From the NCBI GenBank assembly GCA_013397455.1, contig VYZB01000014.1, positions 1,498,176 through 1,562,175 of the forward strand: a stretch of 64,000 nucleotides of DNA, read 5' to 3'. Below are positions 1 to 12,800 of the stretch, in pieces; positions within the stretch are counted from its first letter, which is position 1, and each line of letters begins with the position of its first letter. The notes below the pieces were generated by a model, which saw only the letters and a list, made by a program, of their open reading frames with translations, ran no database searches and was not told the DNA's origin. Both the position numbers and the translations under genes were made by a program. Source of the DNA: Crotophaga sulcirostris. Its lineage: Eukaryota; Chordata; Aves; Cuculiformes; Crotophagidae.

Positions 1-766
1 CATTGGAGGAGAACTGGAGCAGGCACTTCAGTCCTCCAGATTGCCCCTGGAGGAACCTCTCTTTCCATTTATGTTCAAGGAAGGCAACTGAAACCAGATT
101 CTTCATGCCTAGAGTTAGCCCACATGTCTCGTCTCTGCATGTGTTGGAAGTGCCACCCAGCCCAATGCTGATGCCTAGAAGAAGTATTGCAATTTTTTTC
201 TGGTTTAAGCCAGAAGTCAAGCGCTCGGGTGGAAGAAAAAGAAGAGCTCAAGAGCCTGACCTAAAGTCTGTCCTCCCAGTGCGAGGAGGGTGGTGAAGGA
301 GCGAGGACATTCAGCCAGCACCCAGAGCCAGCAGCGCTGTGGGCCCAGCACCAAGTGGAGAGTAATCAGCTCAGACACTGAGCCGAGCAAAGGCAGTTTT
401 ACTGCCTGCAAAAGCAGAGCCGGTGTCTCCACATGGTGTTCCCCAGCCCTGTGGGGTGCTCCGGCCTTTTGAATCAAACTGCACCATGTGATGTGGATGA
501 TCCTAGAGATCTTGCTCCAGAGGCTCCAGCATCTTCCAAAGAGGTGTCTCAGCACAAACCACATACTTTAAGGGATGTGAAGCTTGAGGACCTGCTACCA
601 TGATGACCAAGAACAGATACTCCCATCTCCCCCTTGGCACCAATCCAAGGCAAATTACTTCCGTGTATTAATAGGGGCTACTCAAATATCTAGGAAATGG
701 GATGTTTACCTGCAGTTCTGCACTGCCTTTCTTTAATGCTTCTCTGCTCTGTTTTTTATCCTGCAG
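1..766 (+). other. PTPRG: PTPRG intron (partial, 3' part)
   Basis: Non-coding sequence leading to the acceptor before position 767 (polypyrimidine run and ctgcag at 761-766). I see no exon, RNA gene or clear repeat in it. Short open frames here have no family resemblance. The upstream exon of the phosphatase domain lies outside the window. Confidence 0.75.
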
Positions 767-849
767 ATGATCACAGCAGGGTGAAGCTAAGGCCTTTACC
801 AGGAAAAGATTCTAAGCACAGTGACTACATTAATGCTAATTATGTCGAT
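767..849 (+). CDS. PTPRG: PTPRG coding exon, D1 N-terminal part
   Basis: 83 bases. The acceptor is ctgcag at 761-766 and the donor gtaagt at 850. It begins with two bases of a codon split with the upstream exon, then encodes [20 protein letters not shown] followed by INANYVD. The tyrosine and NAN region belongs to the conserved PTP motif that shapes the substrate pocket. Confidence 0.96.
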
Positions 850-3800
850 GTAAGTTGTTTAAATTGTTTTGTCTTCTCTAACTCTGATTCCTTCCACAAG
901 GAGGAAGTATTGCCATTTGTGAATGGTCGTGTTTTCCAACTTCATCTGGTAATTTTGCTACAAATTCCTTGCTATTCTGAATGAGAAAGGCACCTTTCTT
1001 TGTTACCTTTCAAATATTAATATGTCTGCCATGATATTGCTTTCATCTCACTTGGCATTATGGTTTTCTTTGAAGGGTTACAACAAAGCAAAAGCCTACA
1101 TTGCTACCCAGGGACCTTTAAAGTCTACCTTTGAAGATTTCTGGAGGATGATTTGGGAACAAAATACTGGAATCATTGTCATGATCACAAACCTTGTTGA
1201 AAAAGGAAGAGTAAGATATTTTCTAGTTTGTTAGCAGTTACTCCTTACCATCTCCCCAAATCGCGTGGGCAGAATTTGTCTTTAAATGGTCTGGAATGAT
1301 ATATGTTGATGTATAATACATAACAAACATAACAAAGGGCTGCATAGCTTGCCATGATTTTACTTGTTTTAAGATTCTCTAAACACAAATGTAAAGTAGC
1401 AGCTCAAACCCTCAGCCAACTCACCCAACTATATCTTTGTTCAGAGGAAATGCGATCAGTACTGGCCATCAGAGAACAGTGAGGAGTATGGCAACATAAT
1501 CGTCACGCTGAAGAGCACAAACATTCATGCCTGCTACACTGTGCGCCGCTTCACAGTCAGGAACACAAAAATGAAAAAGGTGAGTGAAGCCCTCACTCTT
1601 CTCACCCAGATGCGTTCTGGCTTGTGTAGGATGCAAGGCACAGAGGAGCAAAACTTGGAGTTTGCATAAGCAACTTGAAGTAGCAAGTAGATGAGAAATG
1701 AGTAAGCAAAGCCAGGATTACAAGGAACCTAGTGAAAAGTTTAGCCTGTATTTCTTTTTCTTGAGTTCACTGCTGCTTTCATGCTGGTGCCATGGTTGTT
1801 GCTGTTATTACCTGTTCCCACATGTGTTTTTCCTTGAACTCTGTCTCCACCTAGCAGGAGGCAGAGCTACAGAGGATTTCTTCGGTTATAATTCAGCACT
1901 TTTTCAACTGAGCAAGCCAGGAGGATTGAGTATCTTTCCATGCTTCTCTTCCCTAATCTGTCTCTTCTTTCTACTTACACTTTGCACACAGGGTCAGAAA
2001 GGAAACCCCAAAGGGCGTCAGAACGAGAGAACAGTTATTCAGTATCACTACACTCAGTGGCCCGATATGGGTGTGCCAGAGTACGCTCTGCCTGTGCTAA
2101 CCTTCGTTAGGAGATCCTCCGCAGCCAGAACCCCCGACATGGGACCAGTGGTGGTGCACTGCAGGTATGATGCGTGGGATTAACTACTTCATGGCAAGCA
2201 TACCTAGTGCACAGCATGTGCTTTTATATGCCAAGGACAAGCTAAGACAAATGCCATGAGTTATTAAGACAGGAGTGTGCCAGCCCCTTGCAGTGCAGGT
2301 AGACATGAGCTTGCTTTGCCTACATCTATAAGACGGCTCCAATGCAAAAGTGTCCCCCTTGAATTAGCAAAACCATGCGTTGTGATACTGAGCTGCTGAG
2401 CATTGCACTGATGTGGTTGCGCAGTTCCTTGTTCAAAGCTTGTTTGTAGCCTGCCCATTTGGTGAGTGGGCAGGATCACCTCTGCTGGCAGCCAACCACA
2501 TGAATATACAGATACCTGGGCACACGGTTGCCACTGAACCACACATACATTCAGCAGCACTTGCAGTGAAGAGAGGATTTCCCTTAAATAAGTTAAGGGA
2601 TGTGGTCTTCATCACTGTGTGAGGGGGCTGTACAGCACCCTGGTGAAGAGGAGAGAGTGATGGGACTTAGAGCTCCTCCCTGAGCAGAAACTGAGAAGCT
2701 CTGAATAGTCTCTTCTCCTACCTCTGTGCCAGGCCCACAAATACCCTCCTCCCCTTCAAGAAGTCCTGCCTCCACAGAATTAGTTGCTTCTTACACCTTG
2801 TGGTAGTGCTGGTACCACTTGCCTTTCCAGAGCAGGATTACAGCTCTTCTGTGAAGCTGAAAGCCTTACCTCAAGTCTAAAGCCAACCAGGGCAGTCCCA
2901 CATCCTGGAACAACCTTAGTGGGCTGGAATAGCAACAGTTTGGCATGGGGTGGATCTCTGTATGGCTGCTTCTAGCCAGCATCAGCAACAACAGCAGTGG
3001 AAACAGGACAAGCGTCAGATCTTGAAATATACACCTGGTAAAGTTCCCAGAAAACCAAAATATTTTGTTTAGAAACTTCTATAGTTGGGACTAGCAGGGA
3101 ATGGAAGTCTGTGAGAAGGAATATTTGCTTAGTTCTGTTTTGCTGTGGTAAATATTTACTTCCATCCAGCTGTACTGCACGGGTTTCTCTTATGTCTTCT
3201 ACAGTGCTGGCGTTGGCAGAACTGGTACCTACATTGTGATAGACAGTATGCTGCAACAGATAAAAGACAAAAGCACAGTTAATGTCCTGGGTTTCCTGAA
3301 ACATATCAGGACACAGCGCAACTACCTCGTTCAGACAGAGGTAAAGATTGCAGTGGGGTTGAATTTAAAGCCATGCTCATTTTTATGTTGTAATCAAAAA
3401 GGAAATGAATGTTTCAGTTACATCCTTGTAAAAACTGAATATACCACCAGGCATTTTTTGCACTGGAATGTCTCTCTTTTTCTGGACCAGAAACCTCAGA
3501 TTTTGCTTTTCACTTACTCAGAGTTGTACGTGCTACACTTGTAAATGTTTATTCTGGATTTAGCAGTATTTGCATAGGTAGCTTATTTTGCACACCCTTT
3601 CCTTTAGTGTGCTTTACCCCTCAGTTAAAGCCAGCTGTTTCATTTATTCCAAGCACCTACGTGACATGCTGTTGTTTTTCTAGGAGCAGTACATTTTTAT
3701 TCATGATGCCTTGTTGGAAGCCATCCTTGGGAAGGAGACTGAAGTATCTGCAAACCAACTGCATAGTTATGTTAACAGCATCCTTATACCTGGCATAGGA

Positions 3801-6800
3801 GGGAAGACACGACTAGAAAAACAGTTCAAGGTAAGGCTTATCACTGCCATCCAGAGGGACTTAATTTCCCTGCTCTCTTTTGCATTGCCTGTCTTCACTG
3901 TCAGTTGTCATAGATAAGGAACTAAATCAGAACACTTTATTAGCACAGCATCCTGAGAAGTTTGGTCCTCAATAGTCTTAGCTATGCTGTTGGAAATCAG
4001 CGCTGACTCTTCAAGTCAGATGTGAGAAGAGGGACATGGACACATGTTCCCAGCTTGGATGTTCCTGAGTCTCTGCTTAGCTTGGGTGGAAGACTTCCTC
4101 CAAACTGTGACTCTCATGCATATATGGAGAAAGCCATGAGATGAGGTTCTTAGCACCACCTACTATTTAGCACTGTAGGTAAAGAATTAAAAATGTTTCA
4201 AGACCAGGAAACACAATATGCCTTTCTCATTGCTAGCAAGTGTGCTCACTGCTTTTCCCTGCTGTCCTGGACAAAGTAATTTTTTTTGCCTACATCTCTA
4301 TTTGAAACCTAAGATTTTCTGATTGCGTTTTATTTCAATGCATTTAAAAATATTTTGTGAGACTGTGTATCATAAGATTATACCTGTCATCAGTTTTCAC
4401 AGCTAAACTCACTCAGTTAATAACTACCCAAGGAACTGAAACTGTTGAAGTATACCGGGTGCCAAGCTATTCAAAAAATGAACAGGCCCTTCTCTGAATT
4501 CACTTGTAGAAATCTCAGTACGTCTCCATCAGTCAAGACATTCCAGATGTTTAATTACTAAATTAAAGAAATAAGCGCAAGCATGTTCACATACACAAAA
4601 TACAGCAGGAAGAAAAGATTTCTTACTAAAAAAAAAAAAGTATTGCACTTTTACAAACAAGACTAAGTTATATGTATGAAGATGTTTTCTGATGACTCAT
4701 GGCAAAATTTAAAAACCTTAAGGGCCATTTTCAGAAATTACTTTCTCTGCCAACATTTCACAGGTATTTAGAAACCCCATAACTTCTAATGGGGATTATG
4801 CCAGTACATAGATGAGTTGAGTGCTGTCTTGTTTAGAATGCATTTGAAACTGGGATGTGACCAACAGGAGTCATTAAATCTTCCTCTCATTTCTGCTACT
4901 ACCACAGAGCCAGCAGAAAATAACTTGTGTTCTTGCCCTGGTGCATTAGTTTATATTCAACCATCTTAGAGTAAAATTACGCTGAGTAATGAGTTGGTAG
5001 TGCAGGAGATGCAAAAGCCATCTTCACCGTCTGTGCTCTGGTAGAGTTCCCCCATACACTGGGGGAAAATTCAAATACAAATCTGCCTCCCCGACTTTTC
5101 TTTGTGCCTCGTAAGCAGCCCAGAATGAACTTGGCAGACCAAAGAACGTAACCCACAGCCCCGGATGCCAGTGTGGTGGGTTCCCCAAAGGCTTGGCAGG
5201 AAAAGTCAAGCTGCAAGAATGATCTGCCTTTTATTTTACAGGAAAACATAAGAGTCCTGTTGTTCTATTTTGCTAACTTTTCTTCCTTGAGACCTGCTTC
5301 TGACTGAACATATCTACGAGTCTTTGAAATACAGTCTCAAAGATAACTAAACGTAGTGTTCTGTGAAAATACATTTTGGTGGAACTTCATTTTCAGGATG
5401 TTTTGAAGCTGAGCACTGCGGAGATCTTTTTATCCATTAAACATGTTGTATGAAAGGGATGATTTCCATTGGCATCTTGAGTACTTTAAACAAGTTTAAC
5501 AAAGCAGTTTATTCTTCTACTGATGCATCTTCGCAGGAGTTGGCAACGAAACCTCCTCTCTTCATTTAGAGTGCTGTGAGGACTGACTTACTACTTTATT
5601 CTCTTTCAGCTGGTTACACAGTGTAATGCAAAATACGTGGAATGCTTCAGTGCTCAAAAAGACTGCAACAAAGAGAAGAACAGGAACTCATCAGTCGTGC
5701 CGTGTAAGATCACATCTTCGGTTTGATTACTGCCTAGCGTAACTTTTTGTACTGAATTCTCCCAGTGTTATGCATGAAAAGGCATAGCCACTGGGAAGGA
5801 GAAATGTAATCTCTTGTTCAGACCAAGCTGTCTTGTCTTTCCGAATTACCCTGATGAAACTGAGGAAAAGAAAATAGTCACAGTGCCAGCCAGATATACT
5901 GTCCAAGTGAAATGTTAATTTGAAGTGCTTAAGAATTTGAATAGTTAGGTAGGGGATAAACCTATGGAATACTAAAAGAATTGCTTTGATACTGCTCCCA
6001 GCTCAGGTGAGGTCTCCCAATATGATTGGCACAAGTTGTTTGGAATTCAGTTACTACACCCAGTTTCTTCATGAGCATTCCTGAGATTTGAGAGTATTTA
6101 GTGCCTGAGGCCACAGTTTCACAGCCACTAATATGGAACCTGTGCATGATGAGTGGTGTGAATTTGCACCAGACCAAGCATGGGCACAACGTCACGCCCA
6201 TCACATTTCCCAAAGCACAGGATATATAGGACAGGTGACAGCCAAGCTAGCACGAAGTAATAATGACACAGTTTGGGTCCACCATGAAGTTTGTTAATAA
6301 AAAGGGAAGTCATCAGAATCTGTCTTAAAAACAAACATTAACAGGGCAGGAACAGCCTATACAACTTTGCACTTTGTGTCAAATAGCTGCAGTGATTTTG
6401 GTTTGGTGCTGGGAGCCTGTCAGTTGGTTTGAGGATGTTGTTGAACCCATCCCTCAAACATGGAGAAGCATAGATCTGCTAAAGAACAAACACAGGCTTC
6501 TGGGTGCTTTACCTGTTCAGGTAGGAGTTTGTCTCTGGGGGTTATCGCCCCCTCCAGTCAGGAGGAGTGAGTGATGGTGGTGCTGTGGCGTGATTGGGGA
6601 AACAAAATGCATCAGCTGGGTTTGTGTGCTGCTGGAGACAAATGGAACACTACAGTCAAGAATTACCTGAAATCCCCTGTTATCACTGCATATACTGTTA
6701 TTTGGTAATTCAGCCTGCTGTGAAAATCTTTGCTATAGTAAAATTTGATTCCTGAAATTACTTTGTCCTTGTGGGAATATTGTGCAACATTCTCTTTTAT

Positions 6801-9800
6801 ATCCTGTGTTAGCAGGCAATGCTTTAACACAGTTAAAGTGCTGGCCTGTTCCTGTGGGAGATGGGAGCTGCACACTGTTTGGTTTGTTAACGTCTGAGAA
6901 ATTCTTACTTTCTGCATTGTGCCATGACCAGACTTTGATCTGGGGTTTTTTATTCCTGTTGTTTTTTTCATCTTATAGCTGAGCGTGCTAGAGTGGGCTT
7001 GGCACCGCTGCCTGGAATGAAGGGAACAGATTACATTAATGCCTCTTATATCATGGTGAGGAAGCCAACACCTAATTACAAAGTAAAATCAATTCTAAGG
7101 TGCTAAATACCAGACGCCTATAATTGTCTTAATTCTGTATGTAATGGCTGTGTATTAACAGATGAGATTTTAACACCTTCCCCATAATGTAAAGCTATTA
7201 ACTGTGTTTTATTAAAGATTGTTGCCTAAAAAAATTAAATACAGGATGCATTTAGATGGAATGTGTATTTCCAGGAGATGCAGTCAAATAAATACAGGGA
7301 TTTAGAGTAAATGAAAACAACAGGGACTCTGCAGAATGAAACAGAGTTATAAAATTATCGTCTGTGTGAAAATATTGTGGAATAAAATGCAATAGGGTCA
7401 TTATGTGTCCCCAAAGATGAAATTAATGCTTTAAAAGTACTGAAGGCAGTAAGTAACTGTGTGGTTTGTTTTGCTGCAAAAGGGCTACTACAGGAGTAAC
7501 GAGTTCATCATAACCCAACATCCACTGCCACATACGACTAAAGATTTCTGGCGAATGATCTGGGATCACAACGCACAGATCATCGTCATGCTGCCGGACA
7601 ACCAGAGCCTGGTGAGTTCACACCTCCCTCCCTGCATGGGGCCACTGCCACTCAACCAAACAAGGCACCCTCAAATGGTGGCTCAAGAAGAAAAGAGCCA
7701 TACGATGTCACTAAGTGATGTCGCTAAGTCACTAAGTGACATCCTATGGTGCTTTTCTGCTTGAGCCACCATCAGTTGTTGAACCACCGTCTCAAACTTT
7801 GCTGTGAGGTTGTTACAAAAAGGCAAGTTCTGGGATGTGGGGCCCATTTTTTGCTCTCCCCTTCTGCCTTCACCCCTGGGAAAGACATCCTGAAGTGGAT
7901 GGACCACAGTGCTCATGGGCAGCACGCCAGTGGTGATGACCTCTGTGAGGGTGCTGAGGGCTGTTCCTTCCACTGAGGGAAGTGGGTGGCCAGGGACGTG
8001 GGGATGGACTCCCCAAGGAGCAGAAATACAAATCATGGACACTAGGATAGTTGCTTATTTTCCCGGGGGCTTAAGACTCAGGCCATGAAAGACTCCAGCT
8101 GTGCAAGGTTACAAATGGTACTTTTGATGAAAGTAAAAAGCAAACACGTATGTTAATTTAAGTGGAAATAATGAGACGGAGAGAGAGAATAAGGAGACAC
8201 AGGTGAAGCACTAATCACTACTTCCAGATTTACTAGCACATCTCAAGAGGGCACATTGAAAAGGATTAAGAACTAAACGGTTCGTTTTTTCATGCATGCA
8301 TCACTGAGGTGTGTAGACAATTGTAGCTGAGAGCGGAAGAGAAAGCACCTTCATTACAGCAGGAAAATAGCAGTCATGAGGGGCTACTAAAGAGGCAGCA
8401 GTCAATATGCTTCCTGCGTGCGGCGCGATGAAAGGGATTGCAGGCACTGTGAGGCAAATGGCGTTCAAATCCGATCGAATCAGAAAGCGCTAATGAAATG
8501 AAAGTGTGTCAGGCGGAAATGAAGAGGCTGATCTTGTCGTTACAAGTACATGAAATTGCTCTGCAGAGCAATAGTGATTAAAGGGTAAAGGAGGAATGTT
8601 GGGCTCGGCCACATCCCTTGCAAGGATGCCTGGTGCCTTCTGCCACCTTCAGCTTTCCCAGGGAGTAGGTTGGCCAGCATGGCAGTAGCATCCGCTCATT
8701 GCTCAGTGTTTGATGTGGATCGTGTTGGCTGGCAAGGAGGGGTGGCCCAGGACTGAGGCAGTGTCAGGGTGCTGAATGTGCAATGCCAAAGGACAAGAAC
8801 ATAATGCAAGCTTTCTGCTGCGTGAGGATGGCAGGACAGGTCACTTCGCAGCATTCAGCAATATTGCACTGCTTGCTTGGTCCTCTGCTTACCGAGGGCA
8901 GAATTGTCAAGGCACTCAGAGGACTTAAGACGCTAAGTCTCATTTTCAGAATAAATATTTAAGGCCCAGGCCTCAACGGTATCTTGTGTATTATGTACAT
9001 TAAGGCTCCAGGCCCACAGAAATAAGCCTGGTTTCAGACATGCATATGGGATAAAGTGGGTTTGTAGCTCATGTTTTCTCATTAGTAAAACAGGGGTTGT
9101 TCAGAGAGGCAGGGGTGCGGTGCATGCTGCCAAAATATCTTCTGTGCTTAAGCTGCAGGGCCAGTAGACCCTTGAAGCCAGGAGGAGAAACAACCTTTGC
9201 ATGTATGGTGTGACAGAGCCTCATTTCCTTTCTCTGCAGTAAATTAGGAATTCACAGTTATTTTGTAAAAAAAATACAGGAGTTTTGCTGGAGAATTTGC
9301 ATTAAGTTAAGGCAGTGTTTATTTCAAGGCTAAGAATATTTGTGTTTCTTCCTTCTTCCTCACTCCTCTCAGTCCTAAAAACTCAAGCCTTACAAAAGTA
9401 TCCAGCAGTCTTCTACCTAGACCTGATCCGCAGACCTTGAGTTTTGGGTTAAGCCACAATAAACACAAATTAAAAATAATAAGCAGTTAATGTTTAAAGG
9501 TCAGTGAGTTTTTTCTAAACAGATATCTGACTTTCATGCAAAACTGTGTACACAGGAGGTACTAAAACCTGGGATACAATACAAAGGTTAAGTATGAGTG
9601 AGCTAAGATAACCATTTCCCTATGAAACCAATTAAAAAGCAGATGTTACCTGTTTGGACACACAAATGAAGGATATGGCAGGCTTACTGCCTACTGTAAT
9701 AGTAAATTCATTTTAGACAGAAATGGTTTTTAAAGGTCAGCTCCTGATCATCTCTATTTATCAAACCAATTTTTTGATCCACTGGATTTTTCAGTCATAC

Positions 9801-12800
9801 ACAAGGTACCTGAAAAGCTGCAGTAGTGTGTTGTTTCATTCCTCCAGGCAGAAGATGAGTTTGTGTACTGGCCAAGTCGCGAGGAATCCATGAACTGTGA
9901 GGCCTTTACTGTGACCCTTATCAGCAAAGACAGACTGTGCCTCTCTAATGAAGAGCAAATTATCATCCATGACTTTATCCTTGAAGCTACCCAGGTAAAA
10001 TAAACCTCCAAGTGTGGGTCTTGGCTTTTCACCAAAATGTTATTGGTGTCATTTAAATATGGAAGATGAAGAGTTCAGAAACAGTTTTGAAACCAATTTA
10101 CTTGTAAATGCATGTGCATGCATGTTGCTTACAAGGGAAAGGTATTCTTCTTGGCTTCTTCTCCTTCTCACATCTTCTGCTTCCAGGTAGATTTCTCTGC
10201 CTAGTGAGACTGTAGTATTAACTGTTTGTCATATTTGAAATTTAAGACATTGCTTTTTCATCTTCAAATCAAATAGATGAATTACTCTTTGTAAAGTACA
10301 CCAAGGTTTATTGTCCTATTTCTGCTTATAAAATTGTTTGGGGGCCTTAATGAAGGGGTTTTATGTAAGCACATTTCTTTTGAGCTATAAACCTGCCTCA
10401 AATTTGCTATCTGGATTGCAGCTGGATTTTGCTGCAAAACATTAGTTTGCAAGCCTTTTTAAATTATATCTCCTTGGTTGCTCTTTTTATGTTTGAATTT
10501 TGAGCTATAAGGGCTCTGAGAGAGGTTTATATGGATATAAGCCCTGAACTTGAATACAAAATCTTTCATCAATTAAACATTTTGATAAAGTTGCATTATT
10601 TTAGGGTGTTCACTGTTAGAGAGATTTTAGAGCTGTGCGTCTGTCTTCTTCATTCTGTATAAACTGTTTGGAAGAAGGTCTCTCTTCAGTTTGTAGTGAG
10701 TTTTTTCCCTCTTTCTACCTGGAGTGGATAAATGTGAAACTGAAGTAGCTAATGCCCAGGCTGGTTTTTCATTGCAGGATGACTACGTTCTGGAAGTCCG
10801 CCACTTTCAGTGTCCTAAATGGCCAAACCCAGATGCTCCCATAAGCAGTACCTTTGAACTTATCAATGTAATCAAGGAAGAGGCCTTAACAAGGGATGGC
10901 CCCACCATAGTTCATGATGAGTATGTCATCTCTTTTCTCCCATTTATGTGCAGGTTGTACAAGGAGTTCCTCAGCTACAGGAGACTTGTTAGGACTGATG
11001 TTCATTCTTGCATGGAGCAGATGGAATTTAGTGGTCTAGGAAACAGGATCAGAATATTTAAACTTCCAGGGATGTGTTTTCAGTTGGCATCTGGAGCCAA
11101 ATACATTTTGCTTAGTGTAGTTTTCATACTGGTCATAATCGTAGGTGGACTCAGAAAGTGAGGCTGTGTTTGCTTTGTAAGCATCACAAACAAATCCTAC
11201 AGACTATTTCAGAACCCAGCAGAGTCCTAGTTTAGATGAGGCTCTAAGCAGCCCAATGTGGGCTTGCGGAAACCAGTTTCAAAACAGCCTGAGCTCCTGT
11301 CTAACAGCTCAGGTTTAATGTGCCATGTAAGACAGAACAAGCTTGGCTCAGCTGTCTCTTGGGATAAGCAACAGAAGTATCTTGTGTGACAAAGGGCCCG
11401 GGTTTTCTGAGAGCAGATTTATTTTTCCTCCTTCTGCTTCCCCAAAAACACTCCAAGGGGCCCATATGGTGCCAAGTGGGAGGGAGGGAGCCCGCTCACA
11501 GAGGGCCAGCATGCCCCAACACTTGTCTCTTTTGTAGTGCAGTGGTGAGCATTGTCTTGCCAGCTACGCTTGAATGCCCAATTATAAAGGGTGCTAAATA
11601 TTGCATTGCATATTATTACTTTGCACACATTATGGAGCTGCAGAATAGCATTATAGTGAAGCTGGAGCCTGAGTCTAACAGGATCTCTTTGGAAGGAGCG
11701 TTTCCTGGCGGGCAGAGCGCTTCCTGGAGTCATTCTGCCATTAAAATCCCAAGGAAGCCCAATTTCTGACACTGCTTGGGTTACCCTTAGAGCAAGCACC
11801 AAGACAACATAAACAGCTGCTGTCCCTGCATCACCCTGAATTCGAGTCCATGACCCCTTTTGTGCAAAACCATTATTGGCAAATCCTGGTATTTCAGTGG
11901 TCAGGTCAGCGAGTGTGCTGATGTGTGGTCGCATGCAGGTATCTACTGTTACCAACAGCTTTAACTTCACATCACTGTTGCTGCTGCAACAGGTTTTCCC
12001 CAACAGACTCCTGCACGTGGTGCCTTGGGCTGCAGCAAGTCATTTTTCTCCCACCATCTCCTGCCTTGCTAATGCACAGTACAAGCTCTGTTGCCTTTTG
12101 CCAGCACTGATTAATTCCAGGCTAGTTTTAATATTCATGCTTTGGGTAGTCTGAAGTGAGGTTTTGCTACTCTTGCAGTATTTAAGATTATGTTTTACAA
12201 AATTAGAACCATTATTGATTTGGGCATTTTGTGCTAGACCAAAAGAAAAAAAATCAAAATCGCATTCCTCACAGTGCTGAGTCATTCTTTCTGTAAATTG
12301 CTTTTTTGGTTTCTTTGTCATATTCAATGATTTTATTTTTAGGCCTAATACATAATGTGGATTCTGCTTTTCATTGGAGCCTAAGCAAATGTAGCTGAAA
12401 ATGAAAATTTCCCTTTACTATGTGCAACAACTATATCACCTAATCCTCTCATAATTACAACTGCAGATTAATTCCAAATATATGAATTTGCAGATACTAA
12501 GTGCATGTGGTATTTAGGAAGTACATGGTGGGATGAACTTGATAACATTTCAAAGAAGTTCAGAAATTCCTACTCGAGAAAGTAGACAAAGTTTTTAAAT
12601 ATAACTGCCCATATGTAGGCAACTAGGTAAAGATTTAATGCTTAATTTTCCGTGAGAAAAGATTTTTGGAAGCTGGAGTTTATCAGCCCAAGTGAAAATG
12701 AGGTTGTTAGACCCTCAGAGGCCTTTAGTTGTGTCCCATCACGCACAAGCATTGCCACTTTGTCCACTCTCCCTGTAGCTGATCAGTCACTGCCATCTGT

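Larger units (their letters stand above)
7612..9847 (+). other. PTPRG: PTPRG intron with hairpin and CpG cluster
   Basis: 2,236 bases. It holds a 98-base inverted repeat (7675-7772) and a CpG cluster with a perfect palindrome (8410-8600), listed separately. The stretch 7780-8040 has fairly even base composition and an open minus-strand frame, but I cannot assign it to a family. Confidence 0.75.

Noticed and set aside
7683..8042. Minus-strand frame next to the intronic hairpin as a transposase remnant
   Set aside because: I could not match the residues to a transposase family. The hairpin itself is better supported than a coding relic.
11419..12003. 194-codon minus-strand frame in a PTPRG intron
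   Set aside because: No family resemblance, no plausible promoter or splice sites, and a composition like random sequence.
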